From JAXGXJ01 sp963816155 (GTDB lineage: Bacteria > Actinomycetota > Thermoleophilia > RBG-16-64-13), in NCBI GenBank assembly GCA_963816155.1, contig CAWFJE010000010.1, forward strand, positions 186,001-250,000: a DNA stretch of 64,000 bases. Direction: 5' to 3'. Every line of letters begins with the position of its first letter. Position 1 is the first letter of the stretch. Below the pieces are notes generated by a model that searched no databases, was not told the origin of the DNA, and worked only from the letters and a program-made list of their open reading frames with translations. Shown here in pieces: positions 24,776-33,283 of the stretch. The position numbers and the translations under genes are program-made.

Positions 24776-26236
24776 TCACCCGGCGTCCCGTACCAACCGC
24801 ACATAGTTGTAGATACGGATGGAGTCGCCCTGGGGACCGCGTCCGTAGGGGAACTCCGCCGGATCACCGACCTTGGGATCGGAGCGCTGCGCTCCGGCGC
24901 CGTGCACATCCATCCACTGCCCGCCTTCCACAGCCACACCCGCAGGCTCGGTCGCGGACGGGTCAACTCCTGGCGCTCCACCGGCAGGTCCTCCAGCTCC
25001 GGGTGCCCCACCCGGAGACGCGCCGGCAGGCATGGGACCCATGTAGCCCATGGCTCGGCCGAAGGCCATGTAGTCGGCGGTGTCCGCCCGGCCGCCGGCA
25101 CCGGCATGCGTGGTGCCGGTCCAGTAGAAGGGGAAGTCCGCCTGGCCGGCTTCGTTGGTGATACCGGTGCACGTGAACAGCGGATCGATCGCAGCCGATT
25201 GCGTGGTGTCCGGGGATCGCGTGTAGTCGATGATGCTCTGCAGTTCTTTGACGTCGGGCATGCGCCAGTCGTTGTGGCCCAGGTAGTTCTCGGCGTTCAT
25301 CTGCTGCACCCACGCCAGGCCTTGCTGCCAGTCGAGGCCTTTGCCGCTGTCGGCCTGGCTCCACATGAGCCCGGTGGCCCGGTCGGTGATGGTGCCGTCC
25401 CCGTTGTCGGCGAAGTCGTTCTTCCCGTAGTCCGGATTGCCTCGGACGCACTGGACCACGAACGTCTTGACGCGCCCATCCGGCATGTGCAGGCCGTAGC
25501 CCTTGATGCGCCCATCAGCGAAGTTCACCCCGAAGAGAAGCTGCTCATCCTGCATGCCGGTGGCGACGTACATGGTGCTGGAGGCATACTGCGAATCGAT
25601 GATGCGTTCCCCGGCGGCGATGTCACCGTAGGCAAAAGCAAAGTAGTCGGTATCAAGGAAAGGGACCTGCCCGACACTGTCGGGAGCCATCGGGTTAGGG
25701 TCGGTACCTATGAACAGGATGAGAGAGTACAGTTCTTTGATGGTGGGCAGACGCCAGTCGTCGAAGCCGCCGAGTTTCTTCGCGTTGAGGGTGGCCGGGT
25801 ACTTCTGGACCTCGTCCCAGGTCATCTTGTCCGCGACATCGATCACGCCGTCCCCGTTGGTGTCCGGAGTCTGCTGCCACATCAGTCCGGTAACGTTGTC
25901 GGTCACTGTGACCTTGTCGGCGCTCAGCGTATAGCTCGGCTGATTGCCCGAGTGTTGGGCGTCTTGGCCGTAGAAGGCGGCGTCGGATGCTGGCGGGTCG
26001 ATCTCGGTCGTAGCGTTGTAGCAAAGAACCTGGCCGGAATCCACGATGGGATACGGGAGACCCCCGGTGGCCTGGGTAGCGCTGGACGTCACAGCACTGT
26101 CGCCGGTCGTCCCGGTCGTCTGAGATTCCATCTGATCACCTCCGCACGAAGTGGCTGCAAATATCGCGGCCGCGGCCGCCAAACCGGCTAGGATAGTGAA
26201 GCCGAGACGGCGCCCAGCCTGAAACGAGCATGTCAC
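24776..26236 (-). CDS. DUF1566 (Lcl C-terminal domain) lipoprotein
   Basis: The 486-residue secreted lipoprotein has a hydrophobic signal (residues about 11-28) and lipobox FAATSC with Cys31, then a Thr/Ser-rich linker. Two DUF1566-type repeats follow, each with the signature VTGLMWQ/ATGLMWS and DDWRLPTIKEL/NDWRMPDVKEL. An ending IRIYNYVRLVR is shared with the protein at 27298. A Gly/Pro/Ala-rich insert lies at residues about 410-450. The GTG start overlaps the stop of the MBL gene (GTGA). DUF1566 domains occur in surface proteins and fibrous adhesins (Legionella Lcl) and near oxidoreductases; no enzymatic role is established. It is probably an envelope protein of this pathway. Confidence 0.8.
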   Translation of the reverse strand: MTCSFQAGRRLGFTILAGLAAAAAIFAATSCGGDQMESQTTGTTGDSAVTSSATQATGGLPYPIVDSGQVLCYNATTEIDPPASDAAFYGQDAQHSGNQPSYTLSADKVTVTDNVTGLMWQQTPDTNGDGVIDVADKMTWDEVQKYPATLNAKKLGGFDDWRLPTIKELYSLILFIGTDPNPMAPDSVGQVPFLDTDYFAFAYGDIAAGERIIDSQYASSTMYVATGMQDEQLLFGVNFADGRIKGYGLHMPDGRVKTFVVQCVRGNPDYGKNDFADNGDGTITDRATGLMWSQADSGKGLDWQQGLAWVQQMNAENYLGHNDWRMPDVKELQSIIDYTRSPDTTQSAAIDPLFTCTGITNEAGQADFPFYWTGTTHAGAGGRADTADYMAFGRAMGYMGPMPAGASPGGAPGAGGPAGGAPGVDPSATEPAGVAVEGGQWMDVHGAGAQRSDPKVGDPAEFPYGRGPQGDSIRIYNYVRLVRDAG

Positions 26237-27204
26237 ACCGGCACTTCCAGTCCATCGAACCCGAAGGTGACCGGCCCCTCGAACCCTCCCGCGCGCAACG
26301 CGTCCCGCACCGATTCCTCGTCGATCTTGCCCGCCCGGAAATGCGTGAGGAGGAGATGATTGACCCCCGCTGCCGAAGCCATCCGAGCGATCTCCTCCAA
26401 GGTGGCGTGAGGACGCACGGAGAAATCGCCGCCGTACTTGCCTGACGGCCGGTACTGGGGGTCCAGATCCTCGACCGGAGCCATCTTGTACACCAGGTCC
26501 CCGGACCAGCGCTCGTCGCCGTCCATGACCAGCATGTCGGCGTCCCGAGCAAGGTCCACCAGACGCTCGTCGTAGGATGTGTCGCCCGACACGACCACGG
26601 ATTTGCCCGCCGCTTCGAACCGATAGCCCAAGTCGTACATAGTGTGCGTCAGTTCGGCCGTGGTCACCTCGAGATCGACCAGCTTGAAGCTGTTCGAACC
26701 GGTGAGTTCCTCGATGGTGACCTCGGTGAACATGCCCGCGCCCGTCAAACCTCGCTTCATCTCCCGCAACCACCTGTAGGCGAGATCATCCTTGAAGAAC
26801 GTGACGAGGAACTCATGGAGCGCCCGCGCTCCGGGCGGACCGACGACGGTGACCTCCCTCCCACCAGTCAGCCAGCGATTGGTCATGATGTCGAAGTAGT
26901 CGTTGGTGTGGTCCTGGTGAAAATGGGTGAAACAGACGGCGGCGATATCTCGGAAGGCGAATGTCCCCTTCTGGCCGCGAAGAAAGCTGTTCTGGGAACC
27001 GTTGCCCATGTCGACCAGGTAATACTTGCCTTTGTACTGGACCATCGAACTGGCACTGGCCCGCTGGAGGCTGGGCTGAGGGTTGCCGGTTCCCAGAGTG
27101 ATCACGCTGAATTCGGCCTCGTGCGGGTACGGGGGAAGGGGAGGGGGCGGCCCCGTCCCCTCCGGCATACCTGGAGAAGCCTGGTTCTCATCATGCACAG
27201 ACAT
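26233..27204 (-). CDS. Metallo-beta-lactamase-fold hydrolase (copy 2)
   Basis: The 323-residue MBL-fold enzyme is related along its length to the one at 16398: FSVITLGTGNPQPSLQRASA, zinc motif CFTHFHQDHTNDY (residues about 88-100), VVSGDTSYDERLVDLA and LLLTHFRAGK near the end. The family binds two metals and hydrolyses esters, lactones or phosphodiesters. It sits between two DUF1566 genes. Its stop overlaps the GTG of the lipoprotein gene (GTGA), and 93 bp containing a hairpin separate it from the DUF1566 gene upstream. Since each of the two operons has one MBL hydrolase and one amidohydrolase, these two hydrolases probably act in sequence on related compounds. Confidence 0.87.
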   Translation of the reverse strand: MSVHDENQASPGMPEGTGPPPPLPPYPHEAEFSVITLGTGNPQPSLQRASASSMVQYKGKYYLVDMGNGSQNSFLRGQKGTFAFRDIAAVCFTHFHQDHTNDYFDIMTNRWLTGGREVTVVGPPGARALHEFLVTFFKDDLAYRWLREMKRGLTGAGMFTEVTIEELTGSNSFKLVDLEVTTAELTHTMYDLGYRFEAAGKSVVVSGDTSYDERLVDLARDADMLVMDGDERWSGDLVYKMAPVEDLDPQYRPSGKYGGDFSVRPHATLEEIARMASAAGVNHLLLTHFRAGKIDEESVRDALRAGGFEGPVTFGFDGLEVPV

Positions 27205-27257
27205 CTTCCCTTCCCTTCCGCGTGAAGCCGTCGAAGTGGCGGCCCGCCGCTCCGTCG

Positions 27258-27282
27258 CCTATCCCCAAAACGTAAGGATAGG
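27258..27282. terminator. Stem-loop between DUF1566 gene and MBL hydrolase gene
   Basis: CCTATCC and GGATAGG form a 7-bp stem around an 11-base loop in the 93-bp gap. No T-run follows, so partial termination or mRNA processing inside the operon is more likely than full termination. Confidence 0.35.
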
Positions 27283-27297
27283 CACGGTCTTGTTACG

Positions 27298-28476
27298 CTA
27301 GATGTGGTGGCGCGGCGGGCGCGGCGCGCCGAGCGTCCGCACCGCCCGCACGTAGTTGTAGATCCTGATCGTGTCCTTCTGCGGACCGCCACCCTCGAGG
27401 TGACAGGCTGGGTCTCCGACCATGGGATCCGACCGCATGGCCCCCGCCCCGTGCACGTCGTATTCGTCTTCTGGTCGAGCCGACGTCTTGCCCGTGGCCT
27501 TTCCGAAGGCCACGTAGACGGCCTGTCCAGGCATGTCGATGAAGGGCGTGCTGCTCCAGAACCAGCCCTTGGGATCGATCATGTGAAATATCGGGTTGAT
27601 GGCCGGGATGAAGTCGTAGTCGACGATACTGTGGAGTTCTTTCTGGTCGGGCAGACGCCAGTCGTCGTAGCCGGCCAGTCCCAGGTGCTCAGCGTAGTCG
27701 AGGGCTTCTCTCCAATTCCGGCCCTTGCCGTCGTCGGTCTTCTGCCACATGAGCCCGGTAGCTCGGTCGCTGATCGTGCCGTCGCCGTTGTCCACAAAGT
27801 CGTTGAGCCCGTACACCGGCCCCCGGACGCAGCGTATGCACCAGGTCTGTAGGCCGTTGTAGGGGTGATTCTCTTTGGGATAGCTCTTGATGCGTCCATC
27901 GGTGAAGTTGTAGCCGAAGAAGGTGGGAGCGATGTGCATGTTGCCCGGCTCGATCTTCTTCTCGCCGAAGTCCACCCACCAATCGGAGAACAGGACAGAT
28001 CTTGAGACATACGAGGTGGTGGTGATCAATTGGGAGTCGATGAATCTATACCCGTCGATGTTCGCCGGCCCATAGGTGAGATCGAAGTAGCGCTCGTCGA
28101 AGTAGGGCTTGCGGGGATACATGGTCCCGTTGGCATCCACCAGAGAGATGAGTTCCTTGATGCTCGGGACCCGCCAGTCGGAGTGGCCGCCTATGCGCAG
28201 CCCCGCGGCGTAGTCCTCCGCCTCGTGCCAGACGACCCGGCCTTCCAGCGAATCCGGCTTGGCGTCGGTGGTCTTCTGCCACATGAGGCCGGTGTTGAGG
28301 TCGGAAACGGTACCGTCGCCGTTGTCGCGATAGGCGGGTTCCAGGCGATCATATTGGGCGTCCTGCCCGTAGAACGGGTCGCCGGGCTCCGGGCGAGGGA
28401 TCTCGCCTTGCGGGCCGAAGTACCGCTTCATGTTTGTGCCGACGATCGGATAGCTGAGCTTCTGCACGTACGTCAC
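27298..28476 (-). CDS. DUF1566 (Lcl C-terminal domain) protein without signal peptide
   Basis: The 392-residue protein has two DUF1566-type repeats: LNTGLMWQKTTD with SDWRVPSIKELISLVD, then ATGLMWQKTDDGKG with DDWRLPDQKELHSIVD. It ends in the same DPMVGDP...IRIYNYVRAVR segment as the lipoprotein at 24776. There is no signal sequence, so it appears cytoplasmic while its paralogue is a lipoprotein. The GTG start overlaps the ferredoxin stop (GTGA). Position directly after FAD subunit and ferredoxin genes ties it to the redox module. Function is unknown. Confidence 0.8.
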   Translation of the reverse strand: MTYVQKLSYPIVGTNMKRYFGPQGEIPRPEPGDPFYGQDAQYDRLEPAYRDNGDGTVSDLNTGLMWQKTTDAKPDSLEGRVVWHEAEDYAAGLRIGGHSDWRVPSIKELISLVDANGTMYPRKPYFDERYFDLTYGPANIDGYRFIDSQLITTTSYVSRSVLFSDWWVDFGEKKIEPGNMHIAPTFFGYNFTDGRIKSYPKENHPYNGLQTWCIRCVRGPVYGLNDFVDNGDGTISDRATGLMWQKTDDGKGRNWREALDYAEHLGLAGYDDWRLPDQKELHSIVDYDFIPAINPIFHMIDPKGWFWSSTPFIDMPGQAVYVAFGKATGKTSARPEDEYDVHGAGAMRSDPMVGDPACHLEGGGPQKDTIRIYNYVRAVRTLGAPRPPRHHI

Positions 28477-28691
28477 CCCCAGCCCAGCAGGACCGGCCTA
28501 GGCCAACCCGGCTTGAGATAGATAGCTTTCTCCGGACACTCCAAGCACTGACCGCAGAGCATGCAGTCCTTCTGGTAGCGGATCTGAGCCTTCCGAGACT
28601 CCCGGTCCATGCGGATGACATCCATGGGGCAGTTGCGCACACAGATGCCGCACCCGTTGCAGAGAGCGGGGTCTATCACCTCGATAGCCAT
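28473..28691 (-). CDS. Small ferredoxin (72 aa)
   Basis: The first cluster has the complete pattern CNGCGICVRNCPMD. The second reads CMLCGQCLECPEKAIYL, lacking one of the spacer residues before the last Cys-Pro (CxxCxxCxxCP instead of CxxCxxCxxxCP), so its geometry may be altered. ATG 28691 has GGAGG seven bases upstream, and the ribosome site overlaps the end of the FAD subunit gene. It is close to the ferredoxin at 30460, which has the regular pattern. It is expected to carry electrons for the FAD subunit encoded immediately before it. Confidence 0.88.
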   Translation of the reverse strand: MAIEVIDPALCNGCGICVRNCPMDVIRMDRESRKAQIRYQKDCMLCGQCLECPEKAIYLKPGWPRPVLLGWG

Positions 28692-28695
28692 AGCG

Positions 28696-30456
28696 TCACC
28701 TCCCCTCCCCATGGCCTTGCGGCGCGGCGCTGCCGCTCGCGGCGGCAGCGCCGCCCGGTGCCTCGTTGGGCAGCCGCATCGGATATCGCTGCTCGTAGGT
28801 CTTGGCCGGGTCGGGACGCCACTCCATAGGGATCGGCTCCTTGAAGAGCTTCATGGCGCCGTCTTCCTCTTTGAGTCGCACCCAAGCCAGCCACTCGGCG
28901 TCGTTCCGGCCCGGATAGTCCTCCCGGTAGTGAGTACCCCGACTCTCCGTGCGGAAGAGCGACGAGCGCAACTTCATCTCAGCGCTGGTGACCATGTTCG
29001 CGGTCTCATGAGCCAGACGCAGTTCATGGTCATCGCGCGCGTAGAGCTTGGGCACCATGTGGTCGCGTAAGTATTCGACGGTGTTGAGGGCGGTCTGCAA
29101 TCGGTCGCCGCTCTTGATGTAGAGCACGTAGTAGGGGGCCAGAGTGTTCTGCAGCACCTGGGTGACCCAGTGCGGCGTGAACCCGCCCTGCCTCTCGAGG
29201 GGCCCGAGAATCCGGGCGGTCGCCTCGGCCACCACACGGTCGTCGAGCGTGCCACTGTCGTCGTCGCTCCCAGGCCCGCCGGAAGCGAGCCGTTTCGCCT
29301 CCTTCGCCGCGCCCATCCCGGCGCGCGCACCAGTACCGGCGGCGTGCATGGTCGCGAAACCGAATCCCGAGTAGGACGCTCCGATGAAGCTGGTCCCCGC
29401 ACTGTCTCCGGCGGCGAACAGTCCGGGGACGTGGGTGGCGCAATCGTCGTCGACAAGGCAGATGCCGCCGGTGGCGTGGCCGAGCATGGAGCCGTGAGCC
29501 CCAGGACCGCTCACCTGCCGAATGCCCCGCCGGCCGTGATCGGCGGTGAGTGGAGCACGTCCCTCATGCGCTTCGAACTCCGCATCCAGCCACCCATGCC
29601 AAGCCATGCCTCGCGCCGGCACCAGGTCGCCTTCGGCGTTATACAGCAGGGGATCCTGCCACCCGCCCGGCATGGCGGCCGAATGCCCCGCCGAGAAGAA
29701 CAGGTACATGGGCGGCCACGCCGGCTGTTCAGGATCGGTGGAATGCGGGCCGACGTACTCCTTGCTGGTGATCACCGCTCCCGCCCGGTAGCCCATGACG
29801 TGACCGTCGGCCGTCATCTCGTGGGTGGGATAGCCGATGGGACGGAAACCGCCCCCTCCCGCGCACATGACCACAGCCTTAGCCTTGATGACCTGCGGCT
29901 CGTTGCCTTCGATCGCGAAGCCGACGGCGCCGACCACCCGGCCCTCCTGCTTCAGCAACTCAGTCACCATGAAGCGATCCTTGATCTTCACCCCCATGCC
30001 GAGCACGTGCTTTCTGATGATCTCCGGAAAACCAGGCAGCCAGTGGACCACTTCGCTCACCAGAGGCGGAAACTTGTCCCTGTCGGGCAGGGCGCTGTTC
30101 TTGAGGGGATGGGACAGGCGCACGAATTCGCCGTCCTTCTCAAGGAAACGCACCCCCCATGCGCACAAGTCGCTGAAGCGCTCCCTCGAATCGCGGAAGA
30201 CCAGCTCGTTCCAATGCCGGTTGTTGACGTATTCGCTGATGACACTGGCCTGGGTCAGCCACTGGTCCATGTCGTGGCCCCAGTCGGGGTCGAACACCGC
30301 CGTGTCCCCTGCGTACGGGGTCTCGCCGGAACGACTGACGTACCCCTTGTCTGCCAGGAGCACGTCCAGTCCTTGCTCGCGCGCCTTGACTGCAGCGAAG
30401 CAACCGGACAGCCCTCCGCCGATCACAAGAACGTCACACTCGATCAAGGTCGTCAC
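28696..30456 (-). CDS. SdhA/fumarate-reductase-type FAD subunit (second operon, copy b)
   Basis: The 586-residue flavoprotein has FAD motif CDVLVIGGGLSGCFAAVKA at residues about 7-25 and a second FAD segment KAVVMCAGGGGFRPIGYPTH. It also has THVPGLFAAGDSAGTSFIGA and the C-terminal family signature ESRGTHYREDYPGRNDAEWL. The GTG start at 30456 directly follows the TAG stop of the ferredoxin gene. It ends with an Ala/Gly-rich tail not seen in the paralogue at 31448. Each FAD subunit of this class in the second operon is followed by a small ferredoxin, either directly or after the SDR gene. Substrate is unknown; no periplasmic signal, so it is cytoplasmic. Confidence 0.88.
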   Translation of the reverse strand: MTTLIECDVLVIGGGLSGCFAAVKAREQGLDVLLADKGYVSRSGETPYAGDTAVFDPDWGHDMDQWLTQASVISEYVNNRHWNELVFRDSRERFSDLCAWGVRFLEKDGEFVRLSHPLKNSALPDRDKFPPLVSEVVHWLPGFPEIIRKHVLGMGVKIKDRFMVTELLKQEGRVVGAVGFAIEGNEPQVIKAKAVVMCAGGGGFRPIGYPTHEMTADGHVMGYRAGAVITSKEYVGPHSTDPEQPAWPPMYLFFSAGHSAAMPGGWQDPLLYNAEGDLVPARGMAWHGWLDAEFEAHEGRAPLTADHGRRGIRQVSGPGAHGSMLGHATGGICLVDDDCATHVPGLFAAGDSAGTSFIGASYSGFGFATMHAAGTGARAGMGAAKEAKRLASGGPGSDDDSGTLDDRVVAEATARILGPLERQGGFTPHWVTQVLQNTLAPYYVLYIKSGDRLQTALNTVEYLRDHMVPKLYARDDHELRLAHETANMVTSAEMKLRSSLFRTESRGTHYREDYPGRNDAEWLAWVRLKEEDGAMKLFKEPIPMEWRPDPAKTYEQRYPMRLPNEAPGGAAAASGSAAPQGHGEGR

Positions 30457-30459
30457 CCC

Positions 30460-30681
30460 CTAGCCCCAACTCGTGATGAACGGGGTCACCTTGTAGGGGG
30501 TCACTGTTATGGCGTCCACGGGGCAATCCAGGACGCACTGTTCGCAGTTCATACAGTCTTCGCCGTAGCGGATCACCGCCTTGCCGCTCTCCTCGTCCAT
30601 GCGGATGACGTCCATGGGGCAACTGTCCACGCAGTCTCCGCAGGCGATGCATGTCTCTCCGTCTATCTTCTCAATGCCCAT
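30460..30681 (-). CDS. Small two-cluster [4Fe-4S] ferredoxin (73 aa)
   Basis: It has two complete clusters, CIACGDCVDSCPMDVIRMD and CMNCEQCVLDCPVDAI. A ribosome site (GAGGTGAG) precedes ATG 30681. It is a paralogue of the ferredoxin at 28473. It lies between an SDR gene (9 bp upstream) and an FAD subunit gene (3 bp downstream), so the SDR and both flavoproteins are cotranscribed with it. The likely role is electron transfer with the fumarate-reductase-type subunits, in place of a membrane-bound quinone-reactive unit, none of which is encoded here. Confidence 0.92.
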   Translation of the reverse strand: MGIEKIDGETCIACGDCVDSCPMDVIRMDEESGKAVIRYGEDCMNCEQCVLDCPVDAITVTPYKVTPFITSWG

Positions 30682-30689
30682 ATCTCACC

Positions 30690-31451
30690 TCACACTGTGG
30701 CCGTCAGGCCCCCGTCGACATACAGGATCTGTCCCGTCACGTAGTCAGAAGCCGGCGATGCAAGAAAGAGCACCGGGCCGACGATATCCGCGGGTTGCGC
30801 CCACCGGCCGAGCGGGATACGTCTCAGCAGGTCGGCCGTGGCGTTCGCATTCGAAAGGATGCCCGCGGTGAACGGCGTCTCCACGACCGTGGGGGCGATC
30901 GCGTTGACATACACGCCATGGAGCGCCCACTCCACCGCGAGGGTCCGGGTCAGAGAATCGACCGCGCCTTTGCTTGCGCAGTAATCGGCCATGCCCGTCG
31001 GCACACCGTATCGGCCCCTGACCGAGGAGATGTTCACTATCTTGCCGCCGCCTCCTCGGATCATCTCGCCGCCAAAGACCCGGCAGCAAAGGAAGGTGCC
31101 GAGCGTGTTCACATCCAGAGTCTCACGGAATTTGTCGAGCGGGATGGATTCGGACGACATGCGCGCAGCGACACCCACCGCGTTGACGAGGATGTCGACA
31201 CCACCCCACGATTCGTGCAGCACGCCGGCCAGCCCGGTTACAGACGTCTCGTCGGTCACATCGATCTCCCACGCCGCCGACCGGCGCCCGAAAGCCCTCA
31301 CCTGCAGCGCCGCCGCCTCCGCACTCTCCTGGTCCTTGTCGGCCACCGCCACGTCGGCTCCGTGCTCAGCGAGCCCGGCGGCGACGGCGGCGCCTATCCC
31401 TCCGACGCCGACCACGAGTGCCCTCTTGCCGGTCAGATCCAGTAGGTTCAT
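30690..31451 (-). CDS. Short-chain dehydrogenase/reductase (SDR)
   Basis: The 253-residue classical SDR has nucleotide motif VVGVGGIGAAVAAGLAEHGA (Gly pattern GxGGIG), NNAG-equivalent NAVG, the catalytic Ser in NISSV, Tyr/Lys in YCASK, and the ending VDGGLTATV. The acidic residue after strand 2 (VADKDQ) suggests NAD(H) preference. ATG 31451 overlaps the stop of the FAD subunit (ATGA). It probably oxidises or reduces a hydroxyl/keto intermediate of the same pathway. Confidence 0.9.
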   Translation of the reverse strand: MNLLDLTGKRALVVGVGGIGAAVAAGLAEHGADVAVADKDQESAEAAALQVRAFGRRSAAWEIDVTDETSVTGLAGVLHESWGGVDILVNAVGVAARMSSESIPLDKFRETLDVNTLGTFLCCRVFGGEMIRGGGGKIVNISSVRGRYGVPTGMADYCASKGAVDSLTRTLAVEWALHGVYVNAIAPTVVETPFTAGILSNANATADLLRRIPLGRWAQPADIVGPVLFLASPASDYVTGQILYVDGGLTATV

Positions 31452-33109
31452 GCCCGCTCCCCTTCTCCGGGCACTCGGTTGGGATAGCGCTCTTCGTAGG
31501 ACAGGATGGGATCGGGGTGCCATTCGGCAGGGATGGGGCGCTTGAAGAGAGACATGACACCATCTTCCCCCTTCCTCACTACCACCCAGGCCAGCCAATC
31601 CTGGTCGTCCCTGAGCGGATAGTCTTCTCTGTAGTGGCAGCCCCGAGTCTCGGTGCGGAAGAGCGAAGCGCGAAGACGCATCTCGGCGTTGAGGACCATG
31701 TTGCGGGTCTCATGCGCCAGCCGCAGTTCGTGTTGGTCTCCCGCGTATAGCAGAGGGACCAGGTGATCCCTGAAGAACTCGACGTTTGTGAGGGCGGCCT
31801 GGAGGCGGTCGCCGTGTTTCACCTGCATCACGTAGTAGGGGACCATGGTGTTCTGCAGCATCTGAGTCACCCAGCGGGGGCTGAAGCCACCGTTTCGTCC
31901 CAGCGGAGCGGTGAGCGACTCGGCGACCTTCTCGACCTCACCCTCAAGGGGCGGAGCGAACTCAGATCGCCGCGCGTTGCCCGCGGCCGCCACTCCCGCG
32001 CGTGCCCCGGTGACCGAGCATCCCAAGAGCGACTGCCCGATGGCAGCGTAGGTGGCCCCGGACTGCATCGTCCCGAGACTGTCACCCGCCGCATACAGGC
32101 CGGGTACGTTGCTGGAACAATCGATGTCCGCGGGCCAAACGCCCTCTGTCTTGTGCACGGACATCCCGGAGGCGACGCTGCCGACGAGCGGGTAGCGGCC
32201 TCCCTCTTCCAGTTCGAGGTAGATCGGTGCCCGCCCCTGGTGCACTGCGAAGTCCAGGTCCAAGTAGAGTCCCCGCGCCGGCGGCAGACTATTCCCCTCA
32301 GCGTCGACCCGCTTCCCCCGGGGAGGTTTGCCCCCCTCCGGACTCCGTCCGATGCGGCCGAAGAACGAGGACGCGGCCCAATCGGCACGACCCGAGTGTG
32401 GATCCGCGTACTCCTTGCCGGTGATCTCGGCGCCCGCCCGATACGCCATGCAGTCGGCGTCCGATGTCAGGTTGTTGATCGGCCATCGCGTGGGCTTGAA
32501 ACCGCCGGCGCCCGCTGCCAGTACCACGGACTTGGCCTGGAAGAACACCACTCCGCCTGAGTCCATGGGTATTCCCACGGCTCCGGTCACCCTGCCATCG
32601 CTGGTGAGCAACTCCGCCACCATGGTCCGATCGACGATCGTCGCCCCTTGCTTGAGCACCTGCCGGCGCAACACCATGGATGGCTCCCGCACTTCCATCA
32701 TCACCGCTTTGCAGGGACCGATGGGCATTCCTCCCCGCTGCGGTTCCTCACCCGGCCGGGCGGTGCCCTCCGGCCCGAACTTGACGCCCCAGGACATCAG
32801 TTCGGAGTAGCGTTCGTACGATTCCTCTAGACAAAGCTCCGTCCAGGCACGGTTGTTGACGTACTCGCCCACGCCGTCGATCTGCTGCATCCAGGCATCC
32901 AGGTCATCCCCCCACTCTGGGTTGAAGACGCAGTAGCTGCCGGCGAACGGAGTCTGCCCCGACTTACCGACATAGCCTTTGTCCACGAGGATCACCGAGA
33001 CGCCCTGCTCCCGCGCCTTGATGGCCGCGGTGCAGCCGGCGAGGCCGCCACCCACTATGAGGACGTCGGCCTCAAAGCGCCTTGGCGGGTCTGACGTTGC
33101 CTTTGCCAT
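31448..33109 (-). CDS. SdhA/fumarate-reductase-type FAD subunit (second operon, copy a)
   Basis: The 553-residue flavoprotein has FAD motif ADVLIVGGGLAGCTAAIKA at residues about 14-32, then GYVGKSGQTPFAGSYCVFNP and the second FAD segment KSVVLAAGAGGFKPTRWPIN. NVPGLYAAGDSLGTMQSGAT and the C-terminal ETRGCHYREDYPLRDDQDWL complete the family set. ATG 33109 is chosen because codons upstream in the frame show no family similarity; a GGAGG lies 13 bases upstream. It is a paralogue of the subunit at 28696 and of the broken gene at 4501. It is the first redox gene after the transporter block and follows a strong hairpin. Confidence 0.88.
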   Translation of the reverse strand: MAKATSDPPRRFEADVLIVGGGLAGCTAAIKAREQGVSVILVDKGYVGKSGQTPFAGSYCVFNPEWGDDLDAWMQQIDGVGEYVNNRAWTELCLEESYERYSELMSWGVKFGPEGTARPGEEPQRGGMPIGPCKAVMMEVREPSMVLRRQVLKQGATIVDRTMVAELLTSDGRVTGAVGIPMDSGGVVFFQAKSVVLAAGAGGFKPTRWPINNLTSDADCMAYRAGAEITGKEYADPHSGRADWAASSFFGRIGRSPEGGKPPRGKRVDAEGNSLPPARGLYLDLDFAVHQGRAPIYLELEEGGRYPLVGSVASGMSVHKTEGVWPADIDCSSNVPGLYAAGDSLGTMQSGATYAAIGQSLLGCSVTGARAGVAAAGNARRSEFAPPLEGEVEKVAESLTAPLGRNGGFSPRWVTQMLQNTMVPYYVMQVKHGDRLQAALTNVEFFRDHLVPLLYAGDQHELRLAHETRNMVLNAEMRLRASLFRTETRGCHYREDYPLRDDQDWLAWVVVRKGEDGVMSLFKRPIPAEWHPDPILSYEERYPNRVPGEGERA

Positions 33110-33219
33110 CTTCTGCTCACATCCTCCGCTCGTTGGGGCCGCTTGTTTTGGGTGCCCGGCCCGCGACCCGGGCGGGGTACTACCCGCGGCGGATCGCGGG
33201 CTGGCAGTGACGCGCTGCG

Positions 33220-33260
33220 CGTGGGGTCCGGCAACAGCGAGGCTGTTGCCGGACCCCACG
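33220..33260. terminator. Strong 19-bp stem-loop after the solute-binding protein gene
   Basis: Arms 33220-33238 and 33242-33260 are perfectly complementary (GTGGGGTCCGGCAACAGC in the left arm) around a 3-base loop. It lies 24 bp after the stop of the binding-protein gene and 111 bp before the next start. No T-run follows. It may be a terminator, or a 3' stabiliser that raises the level of the binding-protein mRNA relative to the rest of the operon. Confidence 0.6.
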
Positions 33261-33283
33261 ACCGTCAGAGACCGGCTGCCCTT

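Noticed and set aside
26237..26773. In-frame extension of the DUF1566 lipoprotein to 665 residues
   Set aside because: The extension is the MBL hydrolase gene in another frame, and the signal peptide begins right after GTG 26236.
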